From positions 76,304,050 through 76,368,049 of the forward strand of contig CM045729.1 in NCBI GenBank assembly GCA_024760905.1: a stretch of DNA of 64,000 nt, given 5' to 3'. Shown piece after piece: positions 24,931 through 37,206 of the stretch (position 1 is the stretch's first letter; each line of letters starts with the position of its first letter). The stretch comes from Plotosus lineatus. Taxonomy: Eukaryota; Chordata; Actinopteri; Siluriformes; Plotosidae. Position numbers and translations under genes: made by a program. The notes under the pieces are model-generated. The model did no database searches. It was not told where the DNA came from and worked only from the letters and a program-made list of their open reading frames with translations.

Positions 24931-25294
24931 TCAACAAACCCAAAATGATCCCAAACATGACTTCTTTTTTCTTTTTTGCTTAAGAAATCAGCAATTCCTG
25001 CAATTTTTGATTCTGCGTCTGGTATGGAACTCGTGGAAGCTGCCATTTTTGTTGTCAGTGAAAACTATCAGTGGCCTTGAACCCCATACAGAGAGGTGGG
25101 ACGTACCATTTACTACAGACGCTGTCATGAACACAGGAAGCTTGGACTAACCTCGGCCAGTCTCGGTAATCCTATGTTTTTGTTAGCATATTTAATAATG
25201 CCGAAGTTGAGGCCAAAGACACTGAAATGTGGCATTATGCTAAGCTGGTTTTTGACTGAAACTATATAACGTGTTTTCATACATTATTTTATTT

Positions 25295-25546
25295 GTCCAA
25301 ACCCCCAGTGCAGCTAACTGGGTTATCAAAGGCGGGCCATGTCTCTCACTGTCTATGGTGAGAGGCATGTAAAAGAACCATTGCTGACTTTCGTAAGGAG
25401 TAGGCTGCAAAGCTGTCAGCATGTTTCTGTCCCTTGCTAAAGGGTTGTGTCAGGAAGGGCATCTTACATAAAAACCTATGCCAAATTAAACGTGCGAATC
25501 ATTCGCTGTGGCGACCCCTGAAAAAGGGAAAAGCCGAAAGGAAATA
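25295..25546 (+). mobile_element. SINE S4, type 1, lacking the tRNA head
   Basis: It begins in the body (cagtgcagctaactgggtta) and ends with the LINE-type tail (gcgacccctgaaaaaggg..gccgaaaggaaa). A 9-nt flanking repeat attttattt (25286-25294, 25547-25555) is a possible target duplication in AT-rich DNA. The segment like the LINE 5' region is at about 25440-25490. It is inserted in the hAT remnant. Confidence 0.85.
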
Positions 25547-25746
25547 ATTTTATTTATTAAAAGATACCGCTTGCTCTAATGTTATTTAAATTAAAACATC
25601 TTTGTAAGAAATTTAATATAAGTGAATGAATTTTATATAATGTTAGAAGTATCAAGATCCCTTTTATAGGTATCCATTATTGGTCGACATAATTACATCA
25701 GCGATTTTGCGATATTTCGATTGTCAATGACATCCCTAAAAATCAT

Positions 25747-25925
25747 CTGAGAAGAGTGCTCAGATACTTACTCTGAGCTGCGGACCTGATCCAGCCCATT
25801 TTACTCTTTTCTGAAGTAAAAGGAGCCCCAAAGGACACGAGCCATCCACACGTGTAGCCCCCATTACATTACAGCACCTCTCAACATCCACTCGCACAGC
25901 GCTTTTGGCGAGAGTTCCTCAACAT

Positions 25926-25967
<42 letters not shown>

Positions 25968-26041
25968 ACACACACAAACAAACAAGCCACAGATGGTTGA
26001 TTATAACTAGCATGAAGTCTACAGGATCACAATGTACAAAG

Positions 26042-26093
<52 letters not shown>

Positions 26094-26460
26094 CTTTGGC
26101 TCTCAGCATCATGAACGCAGATGTGTTAATTACACACCAAAGATCAGCAATTATCCACTAGGCAAGGGAAGGAGAAATGCAATCACATTTTAACCACAGG
26201 TTGTGTGGAGATGACACCTACAGTCCCACTTCACCAGCACAGCTGAATGTGACATCTCCAAATGACCTCCTCATATGTGCCAGGGTATATTTGATGTGGA
26301 CATTATGGCTTATCCATGCTGTTTTGGAACTTAGGCCATAACAATTGCCATATACCTTACCCTATACTGTAGGGAACAATATAACCTCCACAGAAATGCA
26401 ACATGCAGTGATGTACACTACAACAATGCACAGTTCCTTATGCTGCCATGATGGGTTTGT
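25747..26460. other. no gene; (CA)n and (CT)n tracts
   Basis: (CA)n at about 25930-25978 and (CT)n at 26044-26091. The rest is unrecognised. Confidence 0.55.
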
Positions 26461-26484
26461 GTTAGCACTCATACTCACTCATAT

Positions 26485-26815
26485 GTCAAACCACTTAATC
26501 CTATAAAGGCCGTGGGGTGGCTGGAGCCTATCTCACCAACACTGGGCAAAGGCGGGATACTCTGAACAGCTTGCCAGACCATTGCATGGCCAACACAAAC
26601 AAACATTCACACTCACACTTAGGCACAGTTTGGAATGGTCTTAGGCAACATTTTTGGACTGTCAGAGGAACTGGAGTACCAACATGAAACTCAAGCAAAC
26701 AGAGAGAGAACATCCAAAACTCCAAAAAGAAACATCCTCACTTTGACTTGAACCCAAGAGCTTTTTGCTGAGAGACAGAAATGCTAGCCAATATGCCTCT
26801 GTGCCACCTTTGTGT
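26485..26815 (-). repeat. decayed SINE-like fish repeat, minus strand
   Basis: Read on the minus strand it ends in ctggagcctatctcaccaac and taaaccacttaatcctat equivalents (type-2-like tail near 26485-26580). A diverged tRNA-like head lies near 26740-26812 (tgacttgaacccaagagc in plus orientation). Related to 56960-57200 and 59700-60060. Confidence 0.55.
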
Positions 26816-26984
26816 TAACAGAAATATATAAATGTGAGGCTCAATATGGGCAACACCTTATTATAACAGTAAGTTTAATCCTAGAGGATCATGCACTTTC
26901 TTAAAATTCTCTACTAAGATATTTTCAATTAATCATCCATATACCAGTAGCTGTCCTTCCATCTATTTTCTAAAATTTATGGTT

Positions 26985-27255
26985 GCAAGAAGTCCAAGAG
27001 TGAAACCCAGGCAGGTTATCTTAGGGAACTCTGAGGAGTTGAGATACCAGGTGAGATATATAACCCGTCCACTAGTTCTAGATCTGGCCTATGGTGCCCT
27101 CCCAGTTGGACATGGTCCTTGAAAGGGAGGCATCATAAAAAGATGCCCGAACCACCTCAGCTGACTCCTTTCAACGCAGAGGAGTAGCAACTCGACCTCA
27201 CACCCTAATACCTGGGTGTCCTCACCATCTATCTAAGGCTGAATCTACAGAACCT
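26985..27255 (-). repeat. old Rex3-like LINE 3' fragment
   Basis: Plus-strand blocks ttggacatg, gggaggc, gatgcccgaaccacctcagct and caacgcagaggag correspond in order to 53764-53870 of the Rex3 copy (gatgcccgagccacctcaac, caatgcggaggag). It is heavily diverged, so much older than the copy at 53577-56545. Confidence 0.75.
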
Positions 27256-27298
27256 ATTAACAATAAAGTATTCCAGACACCTGTATCAGTGATCTCTT

Positions 27299-27445
27299 TC
27301 TTTTGGCATGGTGGTATAGCGGTTAGCATGACCATCTTAGAGCAAGAAGGTCCTGGATTCAAATCCCAGACTAAGGTGTTTTTGTGTGGAGGTTACATGG
27401 TCTCTCCATGGTTGTGTGAGTGTGTGTTTTCTCTGGGTACTCCTG
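27299..27445 (+). repeat. tRNA-headed SINE fragment (second family)
   Basis: A tRNA-like head with an A-box-like tggtatagcggttagcatg and a B-box-like ggattcaaatcc, then gtgtggaggttacatggtct and ctctgggtactcctg. The arrangement matches a very common teleost SINE type. Truncated at an A run (27456). Confidence 0.65.
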
Positions 27446-28128
27446 CCCTGGAAAAAAAAAAAAAAGTCCATAGACATGCACATTAGGCAAACTCAATCAA
27501 TCAATCTGGGTACCGTGCCAGAATTCTGGCAAAGGCGGCTGCCATAACAGCCTTGTCATGGCTGTATACGAAGGGCAAAAAATCCACAGTAGAGGCTCAA
27601 AGTTCTTTCTGCAGGGTGTTTTTATTGAGATACCACCTCTCGCTAGCTGGATATTGACTCTTTAAAATTTAACCACCCTTTGATAGGTCTTGTTTTTGTT
27701 CCTACTCGGTTGCTAGCCCCCTTCCTTACCAAATTTGGAACCTAGTGGGGGAGCTGGTTGCTGACCACTCAACAATGCAACAGGTTTTACTGGCTTACAT
27801 GTTACAAGTAGCAGCGGAAAACCTGACCTGACATACTTAGGCTAACTGGCTGTTCCAAATTGACTCAAGGTTAAAGTGTAAATTGTTGTGAGTATTGCAA
27901 TGTGAGGCACTGGAAAAACCATTCAAAGCATACTGTTTCCACATAATGTTAACTGAAATGACCCTTGTATAAGTAAGTGGCTCATCAAATGAGTGAGTGG
28001 GTAATTCTACAGTAAAACAAGGAACTTATACTGGCTGTCTACAAAACAGCAAACTTAAAAAAAAAAAAAAAAAAAACATTTTACAAATATTAAAATTCCA
28101 CGGTTCATTTCCTGTAACTGCTTAATCC
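27446..28128. other. no recognised feature
   Basis: Unassigned sequence with a 19-nt A run near 28058. 28100-28128 resembles the start of a type-2 tail (cctgtaactgcttaatccta). Confidence 0.45.
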
Positions 28129-28145
28129 TAATTAGGGAATGAACT

Positions 28146-31100
28146 TCTTCTTCTTCTTTTCCTTTCGGCTGCTCCCTTCAGGGGTCACCACAGCGAATCA
28201 TCTGCCTCCATCTCACCCTGTCCTCTGCATCTTCTTTTCTGACTCCAACGACCTTCATGTCTTCCTTCACCACATCCATAATTCTATACTTTGGTCTTCC
28301 TCGAGGCCTTCTGCCTGGTAGTTCCAACCTCAGCATCCTACAGCCAATATACTCACTATCCCTCCTCTGTACATGTCCAAACCATCTCAATGAAGCCTCT
28401 CTGACTTTGTCTCCAAAACATCTTACATGGGCTGTCCCTCTGATATACTAATTTCTGATCCTATCCATCCTCGTTACTCCCAGAGAGAACCTCAACATTT
28501 TCATCTCCGCTACCTCCAGCTCTGCCTCCTGCCTTTTCCTCAGCGCCACTGTTTCTAAGCCATACAACATCGCTGGCCTCACCACCGTCTTGTACACTTT
28601 TCCCTTCATTCTTGCTGACACTCTCCTATCGCACATCACACCGGACACTTTTCTCCAACCATTCCAGCCTGCCTGCACACGCTTATTAACCTCTTTTCCA
28701 CACTCTCCATTGCTCTGGATTGTTGAGCCTAAGTACTTAAAATCCTCCACCTTCGTCATCTCTGCCCCCTGTAACATCACCGTTCCTCCTGAGTCCTTCT
28801 CGTTCACACACATGTATTCTGATTTTCTGAGGCTAACCCTCATTCCTCTTCTTTCCAGGGCATACCTCCACCTCTCTAGATTTTCCTGCACTTGTTCTCT
28901 GCTCTCACTACAGATCACAATGTCATCTGCAAACATCATAGTCCATGGAGATTATTGTCTCCCCTCGTCTGTCAGCCTGTCCGTCACCAAAGCAAACAAG
29001 AAGGGGCTCAGAGCTGACCCTTGATGCAGTCCCACCTCCACCTTGAATTCGTCGGTCACACCAACAGCACACCTCACCACTGTCTTACATCTCTCATATA
29101 TGTCCTGCACCACTCTAACATACTTCTCTGCCACTCCAGACTTCCTCATGCAATACCACAGTTCCTCTCTTGGCACCCTGTCATATGCTTTCTCCAGATC
29201 CACAAAGGCACAATGCAGTTCCCTCTGACCTTCTCTGTACTTCTCTATTAACATCCTCAAAGCAAACATTGCATCTGTGGTGCTCTTTCTTGGCATGAAA
29301 CCAAACTGTTGTTCACAAATGCTGACCTCTGCCCTTAGTCTAGCTTCCACTATTCTTTCCAATAACTTCATCGTATGGCTCATCAACTTTATCCCTCTGT
29401 AGTTGCTGCAACTCTGCACGTCTCCCTTGTTCTTAAAAATGGGCACTAGCACACTTCTCCACTCCTCCGGCATCTGCTCACTCTCTAGGACCTTGTTGAA
29501 TGTTTTTGTCAGAAAATCTACTGCTACTTGTCCTTGACACTTCCATACCTCCACAGGTATATCATCAGGACCAACTGCCTTTCTTTGCAACTGATCTTTG
29601 CTACATCCTGCTCCTCAATGGTCATCTCTTCTACTCTTTTTTCTCTCATTTTCCTCATTCATCCGCTCTTCAAAGTACTCTTTCCATTTTCCAACACACT
29701 TCTGTCATCAGTGAATACATTTCCCTCTCTGTCCTTTATCAATCTAACTTTATGCACGTCCTTCCCATCTCTATTTCTCTGCAGATCATTTTCTCCCTCT
29801 ACTGTCCACCCTATCATACAAGTCATCATACGCCCCCTCTGTTTGGCCTTAGCCACTGCTACTTTCACCTTACGCTGTGTCTCCCTGTACTCCTGTTTAC
29901 TCTCTTCACTCCTCTCTATGTCCCACTTTTTCTTACCTAACCTCTTCCTTTGTACACACTCCTGCACTTCCTCATTCCACCACCAAGTCTCCTTATCTAC
30001 TTTCCTTCCAGAGGACACACCAAGTACTCTCCTACCTGTGTCCCTGATCACATTTGCTGTAGTTGTCCAGTCATTTGGAAGCACTTCCTGGCCACCCAAA
30101 GCCTGTTTCAACTCCTCTTTGAAGACAACACGACACTCTTCCTTTTTCAACTTCCACCACTTTGTCTTCTGCTCTGCCTTTGCCTTCTTGACCTTCACCA
30201 TCAGCGTCATCCTGCACACCACCATCCTATGCTGTTTGGCAACACTCTCACCCGCTACTGCTTTGCAGTCACTAACTTCCTTAGAACTACATCGCCTACA
30301 CAAGATGTAATCTACCTGTGTGCTCCTTCCTCTGCTTTTATAAATCACCCTATGCTCCTGTTTCTTCTGGAAGAAAGTATTCACCAAAGCCATTTTCATC
30401 CTTTTTGCAAAATCTATCAACATCTGTCCTTCTGCGTTCCTGTCCTGGATACCAAACCTACCCATCACTTCCTCGTCCCCTCTGTTGCCTGCACCAACAT
30501 GTCCATTGAAGTCTGCACCAATGACCACCCTTTCACCTCTGGGGGTACTCTGCATCACTTCATCTAAGTCACTCCAGAATCTCTCCTCTTTTAGCTCGCA
30601 TCCTGCCTGTGGGGCATAAGCACTAACAACATTGAGCATCACACCTTCAATTTCTAACTTGAGACTCATGACTCTGTCTCACTCTCTTTTCACTTCTAGA
30701 ACATTCCTGACAAACCCCTCCTTCAAGATGACTCCTACTCCATTTCTCTTCCCATCCACACCATGATAAAACGGTTTAAACCCTGCTCCTAAGCTTTTAG
30801 CTTTGCTACCTTTCCACCTGGTCTCCTGAACACACAGTATGTCCACCTTCCTCCTCTGCATCATGTCCAAACCATCTCAAGCCAGCTCTCTACCTTTTCT
30901 TTGCATAGTTCCAACATTCAAAGTCCCTACTCTCAGTCCTATACTCATGCCTTTCCTCTTCTCTCTCTGCCTATGGACATGCCTCCCGCCTCTCCTTCTT
31001 CGACGTCTTCGACCAACAGTAGTCCAATTTCCATCAGCACCCTGTTGATTGACAGGACTGATTGCGGTCGTTGTTAACTCGGCCCTCGACCGATCCGGTA

Positions 31101-31253
31101 TGGTGGTAATACTTCTAATTTGCATCATAATAGTTTGGCATTGGTTTTAGGTCGGATACCCTTCCTGACACAACCCTCTGCATTTCTCCAGGCTTGGGAC
31201 CGGCATAAAGGGGAGAGACACTGGTTAGTGCCCCCCCGCCTCATGGCTGCATT
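28146..31253 (-). mobile_element. RTE-clade LINE copy D, full length, best preserved
   Basis: A perfect 17-nt duplication, taattagggaatgaact, at 28129-28145 and 31254-31270 bounds a 3108-bp element. On the minus strand it begins aatgcagccatgaggcgggg, has the 5' region with gggttgtgtcaggaagggta, codes through the endonuclease and RT, and ends cgaaaggaaaagaagaagaa. It is the best reference copy for the family in this window. Confidence 0.96.
28178..31128 (-). pseudogene. RTE LINE endonuclease-RT, copy D, few disabling mutations
   Basis: The start region (30877-31128) ends in GLRVGTLNVGTM. 30679-30870 has CVQETRWKGSK. 29659-30669 holds the endonuclease (SAYAPQAG, VIGADFNGHVGAG, VDYILCRRC) and the linker. 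The RT lies in one frame from 29590 to the natural TGA at 28178, broken only by a TAA (about 28952-28954, Glu in relatives) and a TAG (28448-28450, Glu in relatives). The catalytic FADD is intact at 28922-28933. Frameshifts lie near 29650 and 30670. The intact length would be roughly 950-1000 residues. Inactive, but the mutations are few. Confidence 0.92.
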
Positions 31254-31270
31254 TAATTAGGGAATGAACT

Positions 31271-32484
31271 GAACTGAAATATTAAAATTTGAAGACAGCT
31301 GAATGCATCCCACCTTTGCCCACAGTCAGCTGAGATTGGTTTCAGCTTCTCTAAAATCCTAAATAGGATAAGTGGTATATGGATAATGAATGAATGCAAG
31401 AATTGGTTTAAGTAATATTTTCTTGGACTCTAGTGCATGTAAAACAAATATTCATAACTGAATCAGTTAGATATTGTTGTGTTTTTTTTTCCCTGTCTGT
31501 TTGCTTTTAATAGAACAAATAGAGTGATAACAAATGCTAGCTACCTGGGTCACTTATGCAACTAAGTAGTGTGATTGCTAGTTAAGATAGACACCATTAT
31601 TACATAGTAGATTAGCAATGATGTGGTTTAAATAAATTAAGCTTCAGACATAAACTTGTCTTTCGGGAATCTCAATTCGATTTCCAATTTATATACTGTA
31701 ATCTAAAATTGCTTGGTACGGAGAATGAAATACTTCAAAACAATCTGGCTAATGAAAGAAAGCCAATGATTCTATTTGATTTAATGTTAACTGATCATCA
31801 GTAAATTTGATTTATTATTGCATATTTTGTCTGAAACTCTCCTTTTCAAAGGAAAATGCTAATTTAGAGACTACACTGGCAGAATGATTGTCCTGCGTTT
31901 ATTTATTTATTAATTCATTTATTTATTTATTATTTTAAATAAAAGCTCTATCATCTGTGGCTTTTTTCATCGAGTCATCCACTAATGGCTGTTTATATCG
32001 ATCCCAGCAGACTATTTTTTTTTTCTTTTTCTTGGCAGCTATGTAGGTGTTTACAATAGATGAGTAACCCTGTCACTTTTAAACCATCACCTTGATGAGA
32101 AGTCCATCCTGATGGCATTTCACAACCAGCATCAATGGTGTATATAAATGTTAGTGGACTATATGAACTGTTGTTCCACGATAGCTGTCATTCACTGAGG
32201 GATTGAAATTCCACAGGTGCTGCATAGATGACATGCAGACAATATGGAAAGTATGCTTTACTGAGCTCTTGCTTCCTGCCCATTACACTGAGAGAAAAAA
32301 AAAAATCCCATTGGTTTCCCCACAAGGTTGGCACTGGTGTTCACAGCATTTTTTACTGCCTTTAGCTGGCCATCCTTTCTGGAGGAATCACATCCCACTG
32401 CATTGGATCCTGCAGTGACCCCATTCTTACCAGTGCCTCGGCCTACGGGAATGGTACTTTTGAGTGCATCATTGTGTGGGGAAC
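31271..32484. other. SINE-tail scrap, otherwise unrecognised
   Basis: About 31295-31405 resembles a decayed type-2-like tail ending aataggataagtggtatatg and gaatgaatgc. The remainder shows no gene or named repeat. Confidence 0.5.
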
Positions 32485-32797
32485 TTCCCAGCTAACACGA
32501 AACGTTGTTGCGACCATTTTCAATGTAGCAGAAAGGTTGCAATTTCGTCAGGTTGCATGTTACGTCATGTAAACGTTGCAGTGATGTTGCTGCAATGTGA
32601 CCGTGTCACTGTTTCTGCCACAGTCGCTTGTAATGTTGCAACAGCGTTTCTGCTTCGTTCATCACGGACGTCGATCGCGACGTTGCAGCAACGATTTGGG
32701 GACGTTTGTCTGCAAAGTCTACAAGTCTACTTTGAGTCTACAGAGTAACATTGTAGCGACGTTGCTGCAACATGACCATGTTCGCTGGGTTATAACA
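32485..32797. repeat. inverted-repeat element rich in gttgc/gcaac motifs
   Basis: The left part begins cccagctaacacgaaacgtt (from about 32488). The right part is the complement of cccagcgaacatggtcatgt (ending about 32793). The interior is built from variants of cgttgc and gcaacg on both strands, so it could fold extensively. It looks like a non-autonomous DNA element or a satellite-like repeat. No target duplication could be fixed and no family is claimed. Confidence 0.55.
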
Positions 32798-32839
32798 TAT
32801 GTTGCTAATATGACATTACATGGAGGAGATCCATATCCT

Positions 32840-33480
32840 CTACACAATGACTTTCCACTGGTGTTCCCCAAGGCTCAGTTCTTGGTTCACTTATGTTCTC
32901 TTTTCATACTAAGTCCCTTGGTGATGTCATATGCTCACACGGGTTCTCATATCACAAATCTTTATCGATCATTTCATTTTCTTCTCTTTAACATCCAAAT
33001 GATTTATCCAATTCTTTCCAGTAAGGCCACTCAGATACTTGTTCAATCCCTTGTCATATCAAGACTAGATTACTGAAAGTCACTCTTGGCAGGTTTACTT
33101 TGAGTGCTATTCGACCTCTGCAAATGATATAGAATGGAGCTGCACAGCTTGTTTTCAACCTTCTTAAATTTTGCCACACCATGCTACAATTATTCCACTG
33201 ACTTCCTGCAGCTGTTCGCTTTCAATTTAAACACTAATGCTTTCCCAAAAGCCAAAAATGGACGTCCTTCCTCAACGCACTTATCACACCTCACACTGCA
33301 CCACGTTCTCTCGGATCCTGTAGCACTGTTAGACTAACTTTCCATCTACCAAGGGACAAGGAACAAATGCATCTAAACTCTTCTCTGTTTTGGCTCCAAG
33401 GTGGGGGGAATGAACTTCCTCTGGACATCTAGACAGCTGAGTCACTGGGTATCTCCAACAACAGCTGAGTGACCTTTTTC
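32840..33480 (+). pseudogene. L2-type LINE reverse transcriptase fragment
   Basis: The conceptual reading contains [17 protein letters not shown] sequence (about 32858-32900), then ILVQSLVISRLDY (about 33038-33076), LSAIRPLQMI.NGAAQLVFN and, near the end, LITPHTAPRSLGSCSTVRL and GGGNELPLDI.TAESLGIS. This order is the RT thumb and C-terminus of L2-clade LINEs common in fish. The stretch that should hold the catalytic F/YADD motif is missing. Several stops and frame changes are present, so it is an old fragment. Confidence 0.75.
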
Positions 33481-33522
33481 AGCAGTACTTAGATTGGTCC
33501 TATGCTGTATACAAATGCGCAT

Positions 33523-33523
<1 letters not shown>

Positions 33524-33591
<68 letters not shown>
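33524..33591. repeat. (AC)n microsatellite
   Basis: About 33 units followed by (AAAC)n-type sequence. It lies directly after the L2 fragment. Confidence 0.95.
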
Positions 33592-33594
<3 letters not shown>

Positions 33595-33899
33595 CAAACA
33601 AAAACAAACAAACAAACAAAAAACACAGCACCTCCTGATGATATGCTTAGTCTGTGTTCTAACAAACCAGTATAAGAATATATTCACTAATAGTAACTTT
33701 AAAGCAATTTTATAAGTCTCTCTGGATAAGAACATCTGCTCAATGTTGTAAATGTATTGGGAGCATGGGTGGAACAAACAAAAGAAGAAATGCACATGAA
33801 CAGACTGTGAGTTGCATCAAATGTACCTATTGGGCTTGACGTATTGAGCTGGATATAAACAAATCTATTTGAACATTCCAGAAAACATTCCAGTTTTCA

Positions 33900-35545
<1,646 letters not shown>

Positions 35546-35576
<31 letters not shown>
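35546..35576. repeat. poly(T) tract
   Basis: 31 consecutive T. A second T run lies at about 35666-35686 inside element M2. Confidence 0.93.
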
Positions 35577-35581
<5 letters not shown>

Positions 35582-35610
35582 CATATAATAAACTGTTATG
35601 AATCTTATAT

Positions 35611-36085
35611 ATGGGGTTTCTCGCTACTTCCTGCTTCAATTCATGTGGCTTTTTAGTGCATCGTGTTTTTTTTTTTTTTTTTTTTTGTTTTTTAATTTTT
35701 CATCAAATTATAAAATAAAGAAATTAAGGATAAATAGGCAGAAAAGTTAGGGGAAATCCCATAAAAACAAGGCCACTTATGCTAAAATATATAAATAAAT
35801 AAATAACCAAAAACCTCCCATAAATTAGTTACATTGTTGTAAGGTGCACATCTGAATGTGTGTGTATTTATATTTTATTTACATCGTATGCATTATTTTT
35901 CAATGTTTAATTGTTATTATAAGCATTTAAAGCATTGAATACAAATGTGTTGATAATATATACACATATACATGTACGTATATGTCAGTCAGAGTTGGGA
36001 GTTGGAGGGGTGATCCTACTTCGTGGATTTCGGTGGTCCTGGGGGATCTCGGTCCAAACTAATCGCGGACAGTGAGGGATCCCTG
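35611..36085. mobile_element. pogo/Tigger-like non-autonomous element M2
   Basis: Sibling of 10992-11477: left end tggggtttctcgctacttcc (the first bases are degraded), right end complement cagggatccctcactgtccg. Shared interior blocks include tttatattttatttacatc and gatctcggtcc. A long (GT)n starts about 30 bp beyond the right end. Confidence 0.75.
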
Positions 36086-36112
36086 TGTCTGTGTAGTGTG
36101 TGTGTGTGAGAA

Positions 36113-36116
<4 letters not shown>

Positions 36117-36204
<88 letters not shown>
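36117..36204. repeat. (GT)n microsatellite
   Basis: About 44 units with an early gtgag..tctg interruption. Confidence 0.95.
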
Positions 36205-36205
<1 letters not shown>

Positions 36206-36369
36206 ACGCATGTGTGCGGACGCGTCTTGACCATGTCTTCTTAACAGAGTTATAATCTTACAAATGTTTATGGAAGGTTAAAAGCCTGATTCAATGAATA
36301 AAGCATAAAACATAGTTACTCTGTCCTTTTGCACAAAAAGCATCATAGTGGTTTCAGCTCTATAATAGG

Positions 36370-36788
<419 letters not shown>

Positions 36789-37206
36789 ATGAACATGAAG
36801 TGCAATACAGTAAAATGGCTTGGTAATTTGTATAACATCCTGGCACAACACGAATCCTCTGACACAGGTGAGCGTTCTTATGTTGATTGAGAGAAGATGA
36901 GAAGAGTGAATTCAGTTGTGAGCTGGGAAGCTCAGCCATGCTGCTCACCTGGAGCGGAGAGAGAAAACAGAGTTAGAGGCACAGTCGACAAAATCAAAGT
37001 CCCCCAAAAACACAAACTATAACAAAAAGAACATAAAAGAACATAAAATGTAATAAATTGGAGAAACAAAACAAAATGATAAACATGCTACAGCATAGTA
37101 CATAAAACCACACACAGACATTCTAAACATTAACTTAGGTACTGTACCGGGATAATAATTGAAAAAAGACTTTAATACTACAGTGCTTTGTCAACAGTTT
37201 AGATGA
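36789..37206 (-). other. possible 3' UTR of the REL-type LINE
   Basis: Directly downstream, on the minus strand, of the LINE stop codon at 37207-37209. No other recognised sequence. The true 3' end of the element is not apparent. Confidence 0.4.

Larger units (their letters stand above)
24147..25738 (-). mobile_element. hAT-type DNA transposon remnant H1
   Basis: Inverted ends: left tagggatgtcattga, right tcaatgacatcccta. Flanks are 8-bp near-identical repeats aaaatcag (24139-24146) and aaaatcat (25739-25746), as expected for hAT. Inside is a hAT transposase C-terminus on the minus strand and a 5'-truncated SINE at 25295-25546. At about 1.6 kb (1.35 kb without the SINE) it is shorter than an autonomous hAT. 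Confidence 0.82.

Noticed and set aside
33494..33795. ORFs of Thr-His or Cys-Val repeats
   Set aside because: Both are translations of the (AC)n microsatellite on the two strands.
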